A DNA stretch of 7,939 bases from Pseudomonadota bacterium (GCA_021828745.1 JAJZDE010000060.1:1-7939); one strand, 5' to 3'. Shown: positions 1 to 7,044, numbered from the stretch's first letter. The notes: generated from the sequence alone by a model not told the origin. Made by a program: numbers and translations.

Positions 1-1665
1 CCCCAACTGGTAGTTCATGGTTTTTTCCGGGGCGAGGTACGACAGACCTGCCGAGGTATTGGGCTGGATCGGCTGATTCGGGTTGTAGAAGGAACCGAAC
101 AGCAGGGGCGCCACGAACCCCTCCGCCATCTGCCCATAGGCAGACCAGTCATTCGAGATATAGTAGTGTGCGTCCAGAGAGGGCAACGCAGCAGCCCAAC
201 TATGGGAATAGGCAAAGGCGCCGCCCACCGTGGTGTCGTAGGCGGCATTGTAGGTCCGGGTGAAGTCGTTGAATTTCAGCCCCGGGGTGATGGACCACTT
301 GCTGGTGGGGCGCCAGACATATTCCACATAGGGCTGAATGGTGTTCATGGAACTGGTTTCCGCCGGATTTCCCCCGTTGGCCACTCCCGGGGTGGTGACG
401 ATGGATCCGGTTCCGCCGGTGGAGAGATCCACGTTGTTCATCCAGGATTGACGCAACTGACGCTCGATCCACAGTCCGAAATTCAGGTCGTCGTTGCCCA
501 GCGTCCGGGTAGCCCTCAGGATGTCTCCATAGGAGGTATACGTGGTCATACCGGTCAGTCCTGCAATGTTTTGGTTTCCCGGGGTTGCGCCGCCCAGGAG
601 AACGCCTCCGGGGTATGCCTCTGAAATATTGTCCGTCGTCCCATTTGGGTTATATCCATTCACGGCATCATGGGCATAGGATGTGGTGTAGACCTTGTTG
701 TCGACCTTCCAGTCGCCAAAACGGGTTTGCAGACCGATATAGTCAAAGTTCGAATTAAAGTTGTCGTTGTTGTAGCCCACATAGGCGCTACTCAGAGGAT
801 TCTGGTTCAAACCATAATGGGACCCATATTGGGCAATCTGCTGCGCCGTTGCCCCCGGTGAATCATTCTGATAAGTATGGTTTTGCATGACTACCACGGT
901 GATGGCCGTATCTTCGCTGAGGGGCTTGATGAACTTGGCAAAGACGTTGCCCCGCCGTTCGTTGTTGTTGGTCAGCGCCCCGTCGGTCTGGTAGTGGTTG
1001 TAATCAATGAACCCGCTGGCATCCCCGTAGTTCTGCATCACCCCCGTGTCATACTGGAATCCCACCAGACGGGAATTGAAACTGCCGATCTGGCTGCGCA
1101 CCGTCGCGGTCGGGTCCCCCATCGGGTCGTTGGAACGAACGGCAATGGTCCCTCCATAGGTCGCATCCCCCACCGTACTGGCCCGTCCCGGCCCCCGGTC
1201 CACGGTGACTTCGCCCGTATCCTGAGCCAGGAAATAACTGTTGACATGATGCGAGAAGTTGGCGCCGTCGACGAAGGGAATTCCATCGAAGGTGACGTTG
1301 TATTGCCCGTCGACGAAGGAACGCATGGTTAAGGACGGGTTTTCGTTTCCCCCCGGTCCGTTGGGACTGATGGCCCAGACTCCGGGTGCGACGGCGGCAT
1401 TGTCCACGTAACTGGAGGCACCGGTCTGGGTATTGTTGATGTAGTTGCGGTTGATGACGGACTGAGGTTCGGTGGCGCTCAGGGAGCCCTGGGTGGGGGC
1501 ATTGGCCGGCGCCGATTCGGCGGGCGGGATGGCTTCGTTGCTGTTGCCCGCGCCGCTCGACACTGAGCCCAGATCATAGGCCCACAGGGTTCCCGGAAAG
1601 GCCGTCAGCATGGAGGCGTGAAACAGTCCTGAGATGAGCGGCTTCAGACGAAATTTCTTGTGCAT
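1..1665 (-). CDS. TonB-dependent outer-membrane receptor, 3' end cut by window edge
   Basis: This is probably a gated beta-barrel importer for a ferric chelate or similar scarce nutrient, powered by TonB-ExbB-ExbD. The frame stays open for 555 codons from the ATG at 1665 to the left edge, so the C-terminal part of the barrel is missing. Residues 1-29 form a signal peptide (basic MHKKFRLK start, hydrophobic stretch, cleavage probably after LWA). The mature start has LGSVSS (residues 32-37), a possible TonB box. A plug domain follows at about 65-180, with MRSFVDG, NVTFDGIPFVDG, VDRGPG and the plug-closing YGGTIAVRS. After that come long, Tyr/Asn-rich alternating segments typical of barrel strands and loops. 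AGGA at 1675-1678 lies 9 bases before the start. Tandem Fur-like sites upstream point to iron control. The substrate cannot be named from sequence; iron-siderophore uptake is inferred mainly from the promoter. Confidence 0.9.
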   Translation of the reverse strand, partial: MHKKFRLKPLISGLFHASMLTAFPGTLWAYDLGSVSSGAGNSNEAIPPAESAPANAPTQGSLSATEPQSVINRNYINNTQTGASSYVDNAAVAPGVWAISPNGPGGNENPSLTMRSFVDGQYNVTFDGIPFVDGANFSHHVNSYFLAQDTGEVTVDRGPGRASTVGDATYGGTIAVRSNDPMGDPTATVRSQIGSFNSRLVGFQYDTGVMQNYGDASGFIDYNHYQTDGALTNNNERRGNVFAKFIKPLSEDTAITVVVMQNHTYQNDSPGATAQQIAQYGSHYGLNQNPLSSAYVGYNNDNFNSNFDYIGLQTRFGDWKVDNKVYTTSYAHDAVNGYNPNGTTDNISEAYPGGVLLGGATPGNQNIAGLTGMTTYTSYGDILRATRTLGNDDLNFGLWIERQLRQSWMNNVDLSTGGTGSIVTTPGVANGGNPAETSSMNTIQPYVEYVWRPTSKWSITPGLKFNDFTRTYNAAYDTTVGGAFAYSHSWAAALPSLDAHYYISNDWSAYGQMAEGFVAPLLFGSFYNPNQPIQPNTSAGLSYLAPEKTMNYQLG

Positions 1666-1724
1666 GGCGCGTATTCCTGTCACTAACGTGAACGGCTCTG
1701 GACATGCCATTCATGATTTGCAAA

Positions 1725-1739
1725 TGATATTCGTTATCA
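1725..1739. promoter_or_regulatory. Fur box 1, over the -10 of the receptor promoter
   Basis: TGATATT-C-GTTATCA is a 7-1-7 palindrome. Its arms agree at five of seven positions, and it closely follows the Fur consensus TGATAAT-N-ATTATCA. It covers most of the -10 hexamer (1736-1741) and extends past the expected transcription start, so bound Fur-Fe(II) would block RNA polymerase. A related metalloregulator such as Zur is less likely from the motif but is not excluded. Confidence 0.7.
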
Positions 1740-1764
1740 TATAGCAAATAAGAATCATTATCAA
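1736..1764 (-). promoter_or_regulatory. Sigma70-type promoter of the TonB-dependent receptor
   Basis: Read on the minus strand, TTGATA (1764-1759, 5 of 6 matches to TTGACA) is separated by exactly 17 bases from TATGAT (1741-1736, 5 of 6 matches to TATAAT). Transcription should start near 1729, giving a leader of about 64 bases before the receptor ATG at 1665. Both hexamers overlap Fur-like palindromes, as expected for a promoter silenced by Fur. The call rests on motif matching only. Confidence 0.7.
1749..1763. promoter_or_regulatory. Fur box 2, over the -35 of the receptor promoter
   Basis: TAAGAAT-C-ATTATCA has one perfect Fur half-site (ATTATCA) and one weaker half-site. It begins 24 bases from the start of the first box and overlaps the -35 hexamer (1759-1764). 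Two adjacent sites covering both promoter elements are common at tightly iron-regulated receptor genes. Confidence 0.65.
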
Positions 1765-1805
1765 TAGATAACTGAAAGATTCTGAACGCGGGGGGAGATC
1801 TGGCG

Positions 1806-3623
1806 TTACCAGGTGAGGTGGAGGGTGGTTCCCGAGGAAGAGGAGGTGATGGTCAGGGTAATGCCCAATTGTTGGGCGCGGCGGTAGAGGTGCGGTAATC
1901 CCCGTCCTGAACGCGTGGTTGCCATATCAAAGCCCTGTCCATCGTCGCGGACTTCCAGATGGTGGGCGCCGACACTGAAAAATACATGACGGGCGTGACT
2001 GTGTTTGGCAATATTCGTGAAGATTTCCTGGACCATGCGCATCAATTGCAACGTGTTGGAGGTGCTGGGAAAAGGCAACCTGGGTGAATCCTCTACCTGC
2101 CAGTGCAAAATGGCTCGGCTGGATTCCATGAGGGACTCCAGGCGCTCGCGCAGACTTCCCATCTGGGTTGCAAGATCCGTGGGATCTCCATCCAGAGAAT
2201 CAATCATGAGGCGCAAATCTTCCAGGGCAGAGCGCAACGTCTGCTGAAGGGGCAGTAATTGGGGCGGCTGCCGTTCGGCCTGGACCAGGGCACTCACCAG
2301 ATAACCCCCCAGTCCGTCGTGCAGGTCGCGCATGATGCGCTCCCTTTCTCCAAATACGGCCTGGCGCATTTCCAGGGTCTGGCGTTCCTGGTAACTTTGC
2401 GCCAGGGTTCGGCTCTTTTCTGCCACCATGGAATTCAAGTCTCGATTCAGGGTTTCGAATAAAACCAGGGAACGGTCAAAACGCAGGAGCAGGAGGAATG
2501 CGATGGCAATTCCCAGAACGGTGGAGCCCCAATAAAAGATGAAAACCGGAATCTCGCGCTGGGCGTGGAGAATATAGGCCAGGTCATGGTACCCCGTCAG
2601 GGCGGAAAACAGGATGGAAAAGAACAGGAGCCAGGTTTCGCTGGGCAGACACTGGTGGCGAAACTGGTAAATGGTGAACAGAATATACAGGGAAATCGCG
2701 CTGTACCCCAGGCCCAGCAGGCCGAACCCGCGAAACAGATAGGGCGAGGGGAGCAGAAAGATCAGAAATGGGCCCACGGTCGTATAGATCAGAAAAATTT
2801 TTTCGAGGGTAGGGCGCTGAACCTTGACGAAGCGGTGGATCAGAAGCAGGAGGCAATAGATGTAACACATGACGGCGGTCAGTTCCAGCCATAACCATTG
2901 ATGGTGAGTGAGCCAGGGGACTTCCTGAATGAAGAAAACGGCGGTGTAGAGGGCGCTGAATCCGCCGCACAGTGAGAACATGAGGTAGAGGGTTTCCTGG
3001 CGCCGTCTCAACCAGATGATGAACAAGATGAAGGAGAGCAGCAGGAGCAGGGTGAAGGAGATGGTGGGGACGATGACCTCGCGGAAATACCGGGCGTTGT
3101 AGGCGGGTCTCAATGTGGCGTCGGGACCTATCTGGAAGGGGCTCAGACCGGATTCTTCCTGGGCATAGCCGAGGAGATTCAATACGATCTGGTTCTCCCC
3201 GGCGTGGAGGAGCGGGCCTGGAAAACTGAAGAATGAAGGGCGGTAACTGTTATGGCTGACGGGCTCGGTGAAACGTCCTCCGGAGCCGACCAGCTGGCCG
3301 TTGATGAATATTTGGGCATTGACGCTCAGGCGCGGGAGATAGACGGCCCAAAGGTCATTGGGAGAGCGGTCGAGCGTGAAGGAAAAACGATACCAGCCGA
3401 AGCCCCCTTTGAAGGGATGACTCAGATCCCAGTTATCCGGCAGTTGGACGGGAGTCCAGCGGGACTGTGGCCAGGTGGGGGGAGTCTGGCTCTGATCGAA
3501 GACAAACTCCCCATGATCCAGCCGTTTCACCTCTGCGTTGGCATCAGACAGCAGCAGACCCATGAAGAGGAGGCCCAGAAAGGGCATCCAGGAAAAGAGT
3601 TTTGCGAATGGATTTCTGGCCAT
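1806..3623 (-). CDS. Membrane sensor histidine kinase, 7TMR-DISM-like with periplasmic jelly-roll sensor (HisKA_3/HATPase_c)
   Basis: This 605-residue kinase of the NarL/DesK class should sense a periplasmic or membrane signal and phosphorylate the adjacent response regulator. Residues 1-30 are a signal peptide or first anchor (cleavage near ANA). Residues 31-175 look like a galactose-binding-type beta-jelly-roll (GFGWYRF, LPRLSVNAQIFINGQ, LHAGENQIVLNL). Residues 184-380 hold about seven hydrophobic helices, the 7TMR-DISM layout. A short coiled-coil-like linker (385-425) leads to the HisKA_3 helix, with phosphoacceptor H435 in RDLHDGLGG. The ATPase domain has the N-box EIFTNIAKHSHA (N537), DDGQGF (560-565) and GRGL (573-576), so it appears active. 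The start at 3623 was chosen because it opens the signal peptide, although the nearest good ribosome site (AGGAGG, 3643-3648) is about 18 bases away. The frame is open further upstream, to an ATG at 3743 inside the regulator gene, but that extension has no signal-peptide character. The ligand is unknown. Confidence 0.9.
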   Translation of the reverse strand: MARNPFAKLFSWMPFLGLLFMGLLLSDANAEVKRLDHGEFVFDQSQTPPTWPQSRWTPVQLPDNWDLSHPFKGGFGWYRFSFTLDRSPNDLWAVYLPRLSVNAQIFINGQLVGSGGRFTEPVSHNSYRPSFFSFPGPLLHAGENQIVLNLLGYAQEESGLSPFQIGPDATLRPAYNARYFREVIVPTISFTLLLLLSFILFIIWLRRRQETLYLMFSLCGGFSALYTAVFFIQEVPWLTHHQWLWLELTAVMCYIYCLLLLIHRFVKVQRPTLEKIFLIYTTVGPFLIFLLPSPYLFRGFGLLGLGYSAISLYILFTIYQFRHQCLPSETWLLFFSILFSALTGYHDLAYILHAQREIPVFIFYWGSTVLGIAIAFLLLLRFDRSLVLFETLNRDLNSMVAEKSRTLAQSYQERQTLEMRQAVFGERERIMRDLHDGLGGYLVSALVQAERQPPQLLPLQQTLRSALEDLRLMIDSLDGDPTDLATQMGSLRERLESLMESSRAILHWQVEDSPRLPFPSTSNTLQLMRMVQEIFTNIAKHSHARHVFFSVGAHHLEVRDDGQGFDMATTRSGRGLPHLYRRAQQLGITLTITSSSSGTTLHLTW

Positions 3624-3639
3624 CTTGGTCGGGACCGGG

Positions 3640-4308
3640 TTACCTCCTGTTTTTGATGAGTCCCAGTTGAACCGCTTCCTGGGTGGCTTCAATATTCGAA
3701 TGTACGGAAAGTTTTTCATAAATCCGGCGGATGTGCGTGCCAACGGTATTGTTGCTGATGTTGAGCAAGGAAGCGATCTCGTTGCGTTTGTACCCCTTGG
3801 TGATCAGATTGAGGATATCCTTTTCCCGTTCTGTCAGGGCCACCTGAGGAGTCGTGGGGGTGGATTTTTCCCATTCCCCGAATTGACTGAGAAGGAAACG
3901 GGCGACCTTGGGGTTGATGGGACTTCCCCCGTCGATCAGCATCAGCAGATTGTCGGCAATGGTCGTGAAGGAACTGTCCTTGAGAAGATAGCCACGCGCA
4001 CCCGCCTTGAGGGCATTCACCACGTGCTGTTCATCACCGAAAACAGTCAGGACCAGAGACTCCGTCGGACTCTGGCTGTTGTGGATCTGACGAATCAGGT
4101 CGAGTCCCGAACCATCGGGAAGTCCCAGGTCGATCAGTGCGACACGCGGAGGATGTGCAAGAAAGGCTTCCTGTCCTGCGCGCAGTGATCCTGTGGCTGC
4201 AATGACCTGAAGGAGCGGATGCGCGCTGATGGCCTCAACCAAGCGCTCTCGAGTGATGGGCTCGTCCTCGACGATCAGGACGGAGTTGCGTTGGGTGGGC
4301 GGGATCAT
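3640..4308 (-). CDS. Response regulator, NarL/LuxR family (REC plus HTH)
   Basis: This is a 222-residue DNA-binding response regulator, the normal length for NarL/FixJ proteins. The receiver domain (about 9-125) has acidic-pocket residues E14 and D15, phosphoacceptor D60 in LIDLGLPDG, T88 in LVLTVF and the conserved lysine K110 in YLLKD, so phosphorylation is expected. A linker (126-155) leads to the LuxR-type helix-turn-helix (about 157-218) with LTEREKDILNLITKG and NNTVGTHIRRIYEKL. The gene ends 16 bases before the kinase start, so the pair is almost certainly co-transcribed and forms one phosphorelay. There is no strong ribosome site before the ATG. Its targets are unknown; the downstream receptor gene is a possible one, by proximity only. 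Confidence 0.93.
   Translation of the reverse strand: MIPPTQRNSVLIVEDEPITRERLVEAISAHPLLQVIAATGSLRAGQEAFLAHPPRVALIDLGLPDGSGLDLIRQIHNSQSPTESLVLTVFGDEQHVVNALKAGARGYLLKDSSFTTIADNLLMLIDGGSPINPKVARFLLSQFGEWEKSTPTTPQVALTEREKDILNLITKGYKRNEIASLLNISNNTVGTHIRRIYEKLSVHSNIEATQEAVQLGLIKNRR
3642..3648 (-). promoter_or_regulatory. Strong Shine-Dalgarno-like AGGAGGT at the end of the regulator gene
   Basis: The last two Arg codons and the first base of the stop of the response regulator spell AGGAGGT on the minus strand. It is the best ribosome-binding sequence near the kinase start, but about 18 bases separate it from the ATG at 3623, longer than the usual 5-10. It may help terminating ribosomes re-initiate on the kinase gene (translational coupling), or it may be coincidental. 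Confidence 0.4.
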
Positions 4309-4349
4309 GGCGGAGGTCCAGAGAGGGAAAATTCGGTCGAGTGCGGGAG

Positions 4350-4378
4350 AGCATACTGGCTCGATGACTTTCTGACCA
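4350..4378 (-). promoter_or_regulatory. Possible promoter of the response regulator/kinase pair
   Basis: On the minus strand TGGTCA (4378-4373) and TATGCT (4355-4350) are 17 bases apart, each matching 4 of 6 consensus bases. Transcription would start near 4343, about 35 bases before the regulator ATG. The match is modest. The pair could instead be transcribed from the thyA promoter, because no clear terminator separates the genes. Confidence 0.35.
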
Positions 4379-4395
4379 TCACCGGAACAGGTGAT
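4378..4395. repeat. Inverted repeat upstream of the response regulator
   Basis: ATCACC and GGTGAT form perfect 6-base arms around a 6-base loop, in the 101-base gap between the thyA stop and the regulator start. No T-run follows on either strand, so it is not a canonical intrinsic terminator. It abuts the proposed -35, which makes an operator, perhaps for the regulator itself, one possibility. Chance occurrence is also plausible for arms this short. Confidence 0.35.
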
Positions 4396-4409
4396 TCACG
4401 AGGTTTGGA

Positions 4410-5393
4410 TCAGACGGCCATGGGTGCTGTCAGGGAAGGGTGATGCTGGTATGCTTCCAGGATGAAATCTTCGGGTTGAATCTGCTCCAGCCATTCGGGC
4501 GCGTACTGTCCCGTTTCGGCATAGGCAGGAATGCGGGGGGAAAGAGACAGACGGGGAGCGGGGTAGGGCGCTCGTTTCAGTTGGGTTTCCAGCATGGGCA
4601 GGTGATTTTCATAAATGTGTGCGTCCCCGATGAAATAGGTGAACCAGCGTGGGCGATATCCGCTCAGATGACCCATCAGGGTCAGCAGGGCTGCGCCCTC
4701 GGCCAGGTTGAAGGGAGCCCCCAGCCCCAGATCGTTGCTGCGGATATACAGACAAAGGGAGAGTTCCCGGGTTTCGGGGTTGGCCAGAAACTGATAAAGC
4801 AGGTGGCAGGGTGGGAGCGCCATTTCGTCCAGTTGCGCCCAGTTCCAGCCATGGAACAGGATGCGACGGCTGGTTGGATCGGACATGAGCGTATCGAGAC
4901 AGGCGCGCAGTTGATCGATGGCCTTGTAAAGCAGGAGGCGGGGATGACCTGCAGGGTCGGGTAGGGTACAGAGGGGCTGGAAGCCCTGGTCCAGGGCACG
5001 TTGAGTTTGAGCCGCATGTTGTGGATGGGTCAGGTCGATTTCCTTGTATGCCGGCCAGGCGCGCCATTGAACGCCGTAAAGCGGACCCAGGTCATCGATC
5101 CCCTGGCGGAAGGGGTTATTGAGCCAGGCGGCATTGTCATTGGCATTCTGGTCCCATACCCGACATCCCAGAGCACGAAAGTTTGCTGCATTGCGGTAAC
5201 CACGCAAAAAACCTACCAATTCTCCCATGGCCGAACGGAAGGCCAGTTTGCGGGTGGTCAGGGCAGGGAATTCCCGAGCCAGGTCAAAACGCAGCATGGC
5301 CCCCGGCAAACTCAAGGTGCGGATGCCCGTACGGTTGGACTGCCAGGTTCCCTGGGTCAGGACGGTACGAATGAGGTCGAGATAGGACTGCAC
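4410..5393 (-). CDS. thyA: Thymidylate synthase (ThyA type)
   Basis: ThyA makes dTMP from dUMP using 5,10-methylenetetrahydrofolate, a cytoplasmic step required for DNA synthesis. From a GTG start at 5393 the protein has 327 residues: [12 protein letters not shown] matches the usual ThyA N-terminus, and AAGGGG (5401-5406) lies 7 bases upstream. Frame-mates ATG 5411 and ATG 5423 lack a ribosome site. Key residues are present: R21 (NRTG), E58, W80, R176/R177 (TSRR), catalytic C196 in [11 protein letters not shown]219 and D221 (RSND), N229 (APFN), H259 and Y261 (GDAHIY), and a C-terminal APMAV. R21, E58 and W80 keep E. coli numbering, while the catalytic Cys is shifted by 50. That reflects insertions of about 12 residues after W80 and about 38 after WRAWP (about 115-158), reminiscent of the longer Lactobacillus casei-type enzyme. 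It is divergent from the aminopeptidase gene. Confidence 0.95.
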   Translation of the reverse strand: MQSYLDLIRTVLTQGTWQSNRTGIRTLSLPGAMLRFDLAREFPALTTRKLAFRSAMGELVGFLRGYRNAANFRALGCRVWDQNANDNAAWLNNPFRQGIDDLGPLYGVQWRAWPAYKEIDLTHPQHAAQTQRALDQGFQPLCTLPDPAGHPRLLLYKAIDQLRACLDTLMSDPTSRRILFHGWNWAQLDEMALPPCHLLYQFLANPETRELSLCLYIRSNDLGLGAPFNLAEGAALLTLMGHLSGYRPRWFTYFIGDAHIYENHLPMLETQLKRAPYPAPRLSLSPRIPAYAETGQYAPEWLEQIQPEDFILEAYQHHPSLTAPMAV

Positions 5394-5421
5394 GATGAAA
5401 CCCCTTGTCATGGAGGTGCCC

Positions 5422-5430
5422 ATGATACCA
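5422..5430 (-). promoter_or_regulatory. Extended -10 promoter candidate for thyA
   Basis: On the minus strand TGGTATCAT is an extended -10 (TGn followed by a hexamer with 5 of 6 matches to TATAAT). No convincing -35 is present at the usual distance, which fits an extended -10 promoter. Transcription would start near 5415, about 22 bases before the GTG start at 5393. This position supports the GTG start, because the ATG at 5423 would lie within the promoter. Confidence 0.45.
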
Positions 5431-5464
5431 TTGGCAATCGTTCGAATCCTTGTGGTTGCCTTCC

Positions 5465-7009
5465 ATGTCCGTGTCTCACGTCCCCTCGCCCGCTGGTCTT
5501 CCCGTATTTCCTGAATTGAACGGATTGACCGAAATCCCTCATTTCATGGTGGCGGAATGGACCCCGGCGGAGTGGGTGAGACAGGGCGTGTTTCACGTTC
5601 TGGTCGTGTTACCTGAGGCGCCTGAGGACGGGGGTACGGGCCCGGGCCAGGAGACTCTGAATGCGCTGCGCCAACGACGGGCCCAGTCGGAAGTTTGCGC
5701 GTCTCAAAAAAAGAAGAAGGGATTCGACCCCCATGTGGCCATGCTGTCGGACGGCGTCCTCGTCTCCTGGGTCTGGCTGGCGGGTGCGTCCCGGAACTTT
5801 GAACGACATACCCGGCTGCGGCAAGCCCTCCAGCCTTTGCTCGAAGAGAAACCCACGCATCTGGCGGTCTGGTTCAGCGGGCAGGAATCCTCTTCCGAGC
5901 GGGAAGAGATTCTCTACACCCTGACGCTCAATGGGCGATCCTTGCCGAGTGCCCAACGTGCCGCCTGGGGTGGGGTAAAGGCATGGTTTCTGCTGGGTTC
6001 ACCCCCCCCTCCCGACCTTTCTGCGCGTCCGGTTTCCCTGGCGCTCGCCAATACCTTGACGCGGGCCTTGACGGTGCTCCCCCCGAATCGGCTGACTCCG
6101 GCAAACTATCGCGAATTCCTTCGACAGTGGGCACGGGAAGAGCGTTGGGATTGGGAAGAATATGGGGTGGAACGTTTGCAGACCCTGGGGGCAGGGGCAT
6201 TTCTGGCGGTGGCACAAGGCAGTGCAGAAGCTGATGCGGCGATTGTCCATTTGACCTGGTCTCATCCCCAGGCCGCCCATCGAGTGGCTCTGGTGGGAAA
6301 GGGGATCTGTTTCGATACCGGCGGCCTCAATCTCAAACCGGCACGCTACATGCAGGGCATGCATGGAGATATGAATGGTTCCGCCGTGGTTCTGGGGCTC
6401 ATGCAGGCCATCGCCCGCCTCCAGTTGCCGCTGGTCGTGGATGCCTGGTTGGCGATTGCCCAGAACTCAGTGGGTCCTCGGGCTTATCGTCAGAATGAAA
6501 TCGTGACGACGCTGGAGGGAACTACCCTGGAAGTCGTTCATACCGATGCAGAAGGGCGGATGGTTTTGGCTGACACACTGACGCTGGCGGCACGACAGAA
6601 ACCCGACCTGATCGTGGACTTTGCCACTTTGACCGGGAGTATGCATACCGCATTGGGAAGCCGGTACAGCGGGTTGTTCACTACGTCGGCGGTGCTTGCC
6701 CGCCTGGCGGAAGAGGCCGGAAAGAGCAGCGGTGAGCGTGTGTGGGTGTTTCCTCAGGATGAAGACTACGATGAGGCATTGGAAAGTTCAGTGGCGGACA
6801 TCAAGCAGTGTACCTTGGAGGGTGAAGCCGACCACATTCTGGCTGCCCGTTTCCTGTCCCGTTTCACGGCACAGTTGCCCTGGGTTCATATGGATCTCTC
6901 CGCTTCGCTTCACCCCGAGGGGTTGGGTGCCGTGGCGACGGAAGTGACGGGCTTCGGGGTGCGCTGGGGGGTCGAATTTCTGGACAAGTGGATAAAAAAT
7001 CCTTTATAA
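5465..7009 (+). CDS. pepA: Leucyl aminopeptidase family protein (peptidase M17)
   Basis: This is probably a cytosolic di-metal aminopeptidase that removes N-terminal residues from peptides. The 514-residue length is typical of M17. All E. coli PepA active-site positions are conserved with a constant +9 offset: metal ligands K279 and D284 ([10 protein letters not shown]), D302 (GDMNGSA), D361 and E363 (HTDAEGR), and catalytic K291 (LKP) and R365. The C-terminal catalytic domain is about 195-510. The N-terminal macro-like domain (1-180) is poorly conserved and contains a lysine run, QKKKKGF (81-87). The ATG at 5465 was chosen; an in-frame TTG at 5450 is less likely, and neither has a strong ribosome site. 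The TAA stop lies inside the -10 of the next promoter. The symbol follows the family; a paralogue with another specificity, or a DNA-binding role like that of E. coli PepA, cannot be judged. Confidence 0.9.
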   Translation: MSVSHVPSPAGLPVFPELNGLTEIPHFMVAEWTPAEWVRQGVFHVLVVLPEAPEDGGTGPGQETLNALRQRRAQSEVCASQKKKKGFDPHVAMLSDGVLVSWVWLAGASRNFERHTRLRQALQPLLEEKPTHLAVWFSGQESSSEREEILYTLTLNGRSLPSAQRAAWGGVKAWFLLGSPPPPDLSARPVSLALANTLTRALTVLPPNRLTPANYREFLRQWAREERWDWEEYGVERLQTLGAGAFLAVAQGSAEADAAIVHLTWSHPQAAHRVALVGKGICFDTGGLNLKPARYMQGMHGDMNGSAVVLGLMQAIARLQLPLVVDAWLAIAQNSVGPRAYRQNEIVTTLEGTTLEVVHTDAEGRMVLADTLTLAARQKPDLIVDFATLTGSMHTALGSRYSGLFTTSAVLARLAEEAGKSSGERVWVFPQDEDYDEALESSVADIKQCTLEGEADHILAARFLSRFTAQLPWVHMDLSASLHPEGLGAVATEVTGFGVRWGVEFLDKWIKNPL

Positions 7010-7010
7010 T
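6981..7010 (+). promoter_or_regulatory. Sigma70-type promoter for rimP-nusA
   Basis: TGGACA (6981-6986, 5 of 6 to consensus) and a perfect TATAAT (7005-7010) are 18 bases apart. The promoter lies on the final codons of the aminopeptidase gene, and the TAA stop at 7007-7009 is within the -10. Transcription should start near 7017, giving a leader of about 85 bases before rimP. Perfect 6-base arms AATCCT (6998-7003) and AGGATT (7015-7020) flank the -10. Confidence 0.7.
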
Positions 7011-7044
7011 CTCCAGGATTGAGTAGTGTGGTGTCTCTAGCAGT

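Noticed and set aside
166..1332. Plus-strand open frames opposite the receptor gene (for example 166-624 and 877-1332)
   Set aside because: They lack recognisable domains and ribosome sites, and the minus strand encodes a clear, continuous TonB-dependent receptor across the whole interval.
1778..1805. Possible terminator after the kinase gene (AGAT/ATCT arms and a run of G/C)
   Set aside because: The arms are very short, the C-run has no pairing G-run in hairpin geometry, and no T-run follows on the minus strand.
3624..3743. 40-residue N-terminal extension of the kinase starting at ATG 3743
   Set aside because: It overlaps the regulator gene, is basic and low in family character, and would bury the clear signal peptide beginning at the ATG at 3623.
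3538..4188. 216-residue plus-strand open frame opposite the kinase/regulator junction
   Set aside because: It is antisense to a response regulator with all conserved residues. Its sequence has no domain character and looks like an antisense shadow of codon bias.
4378..4395. Inverted repeat as a terminator for thyA
   Set aside because: The stem is A-T/G-C mixed with only six pairs, and no T-run follows on the thyA strand.
5440..5449. GTTCGAATCC resembles a tRNA T-loop, as in a tRNA fragment or attachment site
   Set aside because: The flanking bases do not form a T-stem, and no acceptor, D or anticodon arms or CCA end are nearby. It lies in a short divergent promoter region and no integrase or direct repeat accompanies it.
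5433..5460. GGCAA/TTGCC inverted repeat between thyA and the aminopeptidase gene
   Set aside because: The arms are only 5 bases with an 18-base spacer, easily expected by chance; no T-run or known operator motif matches.
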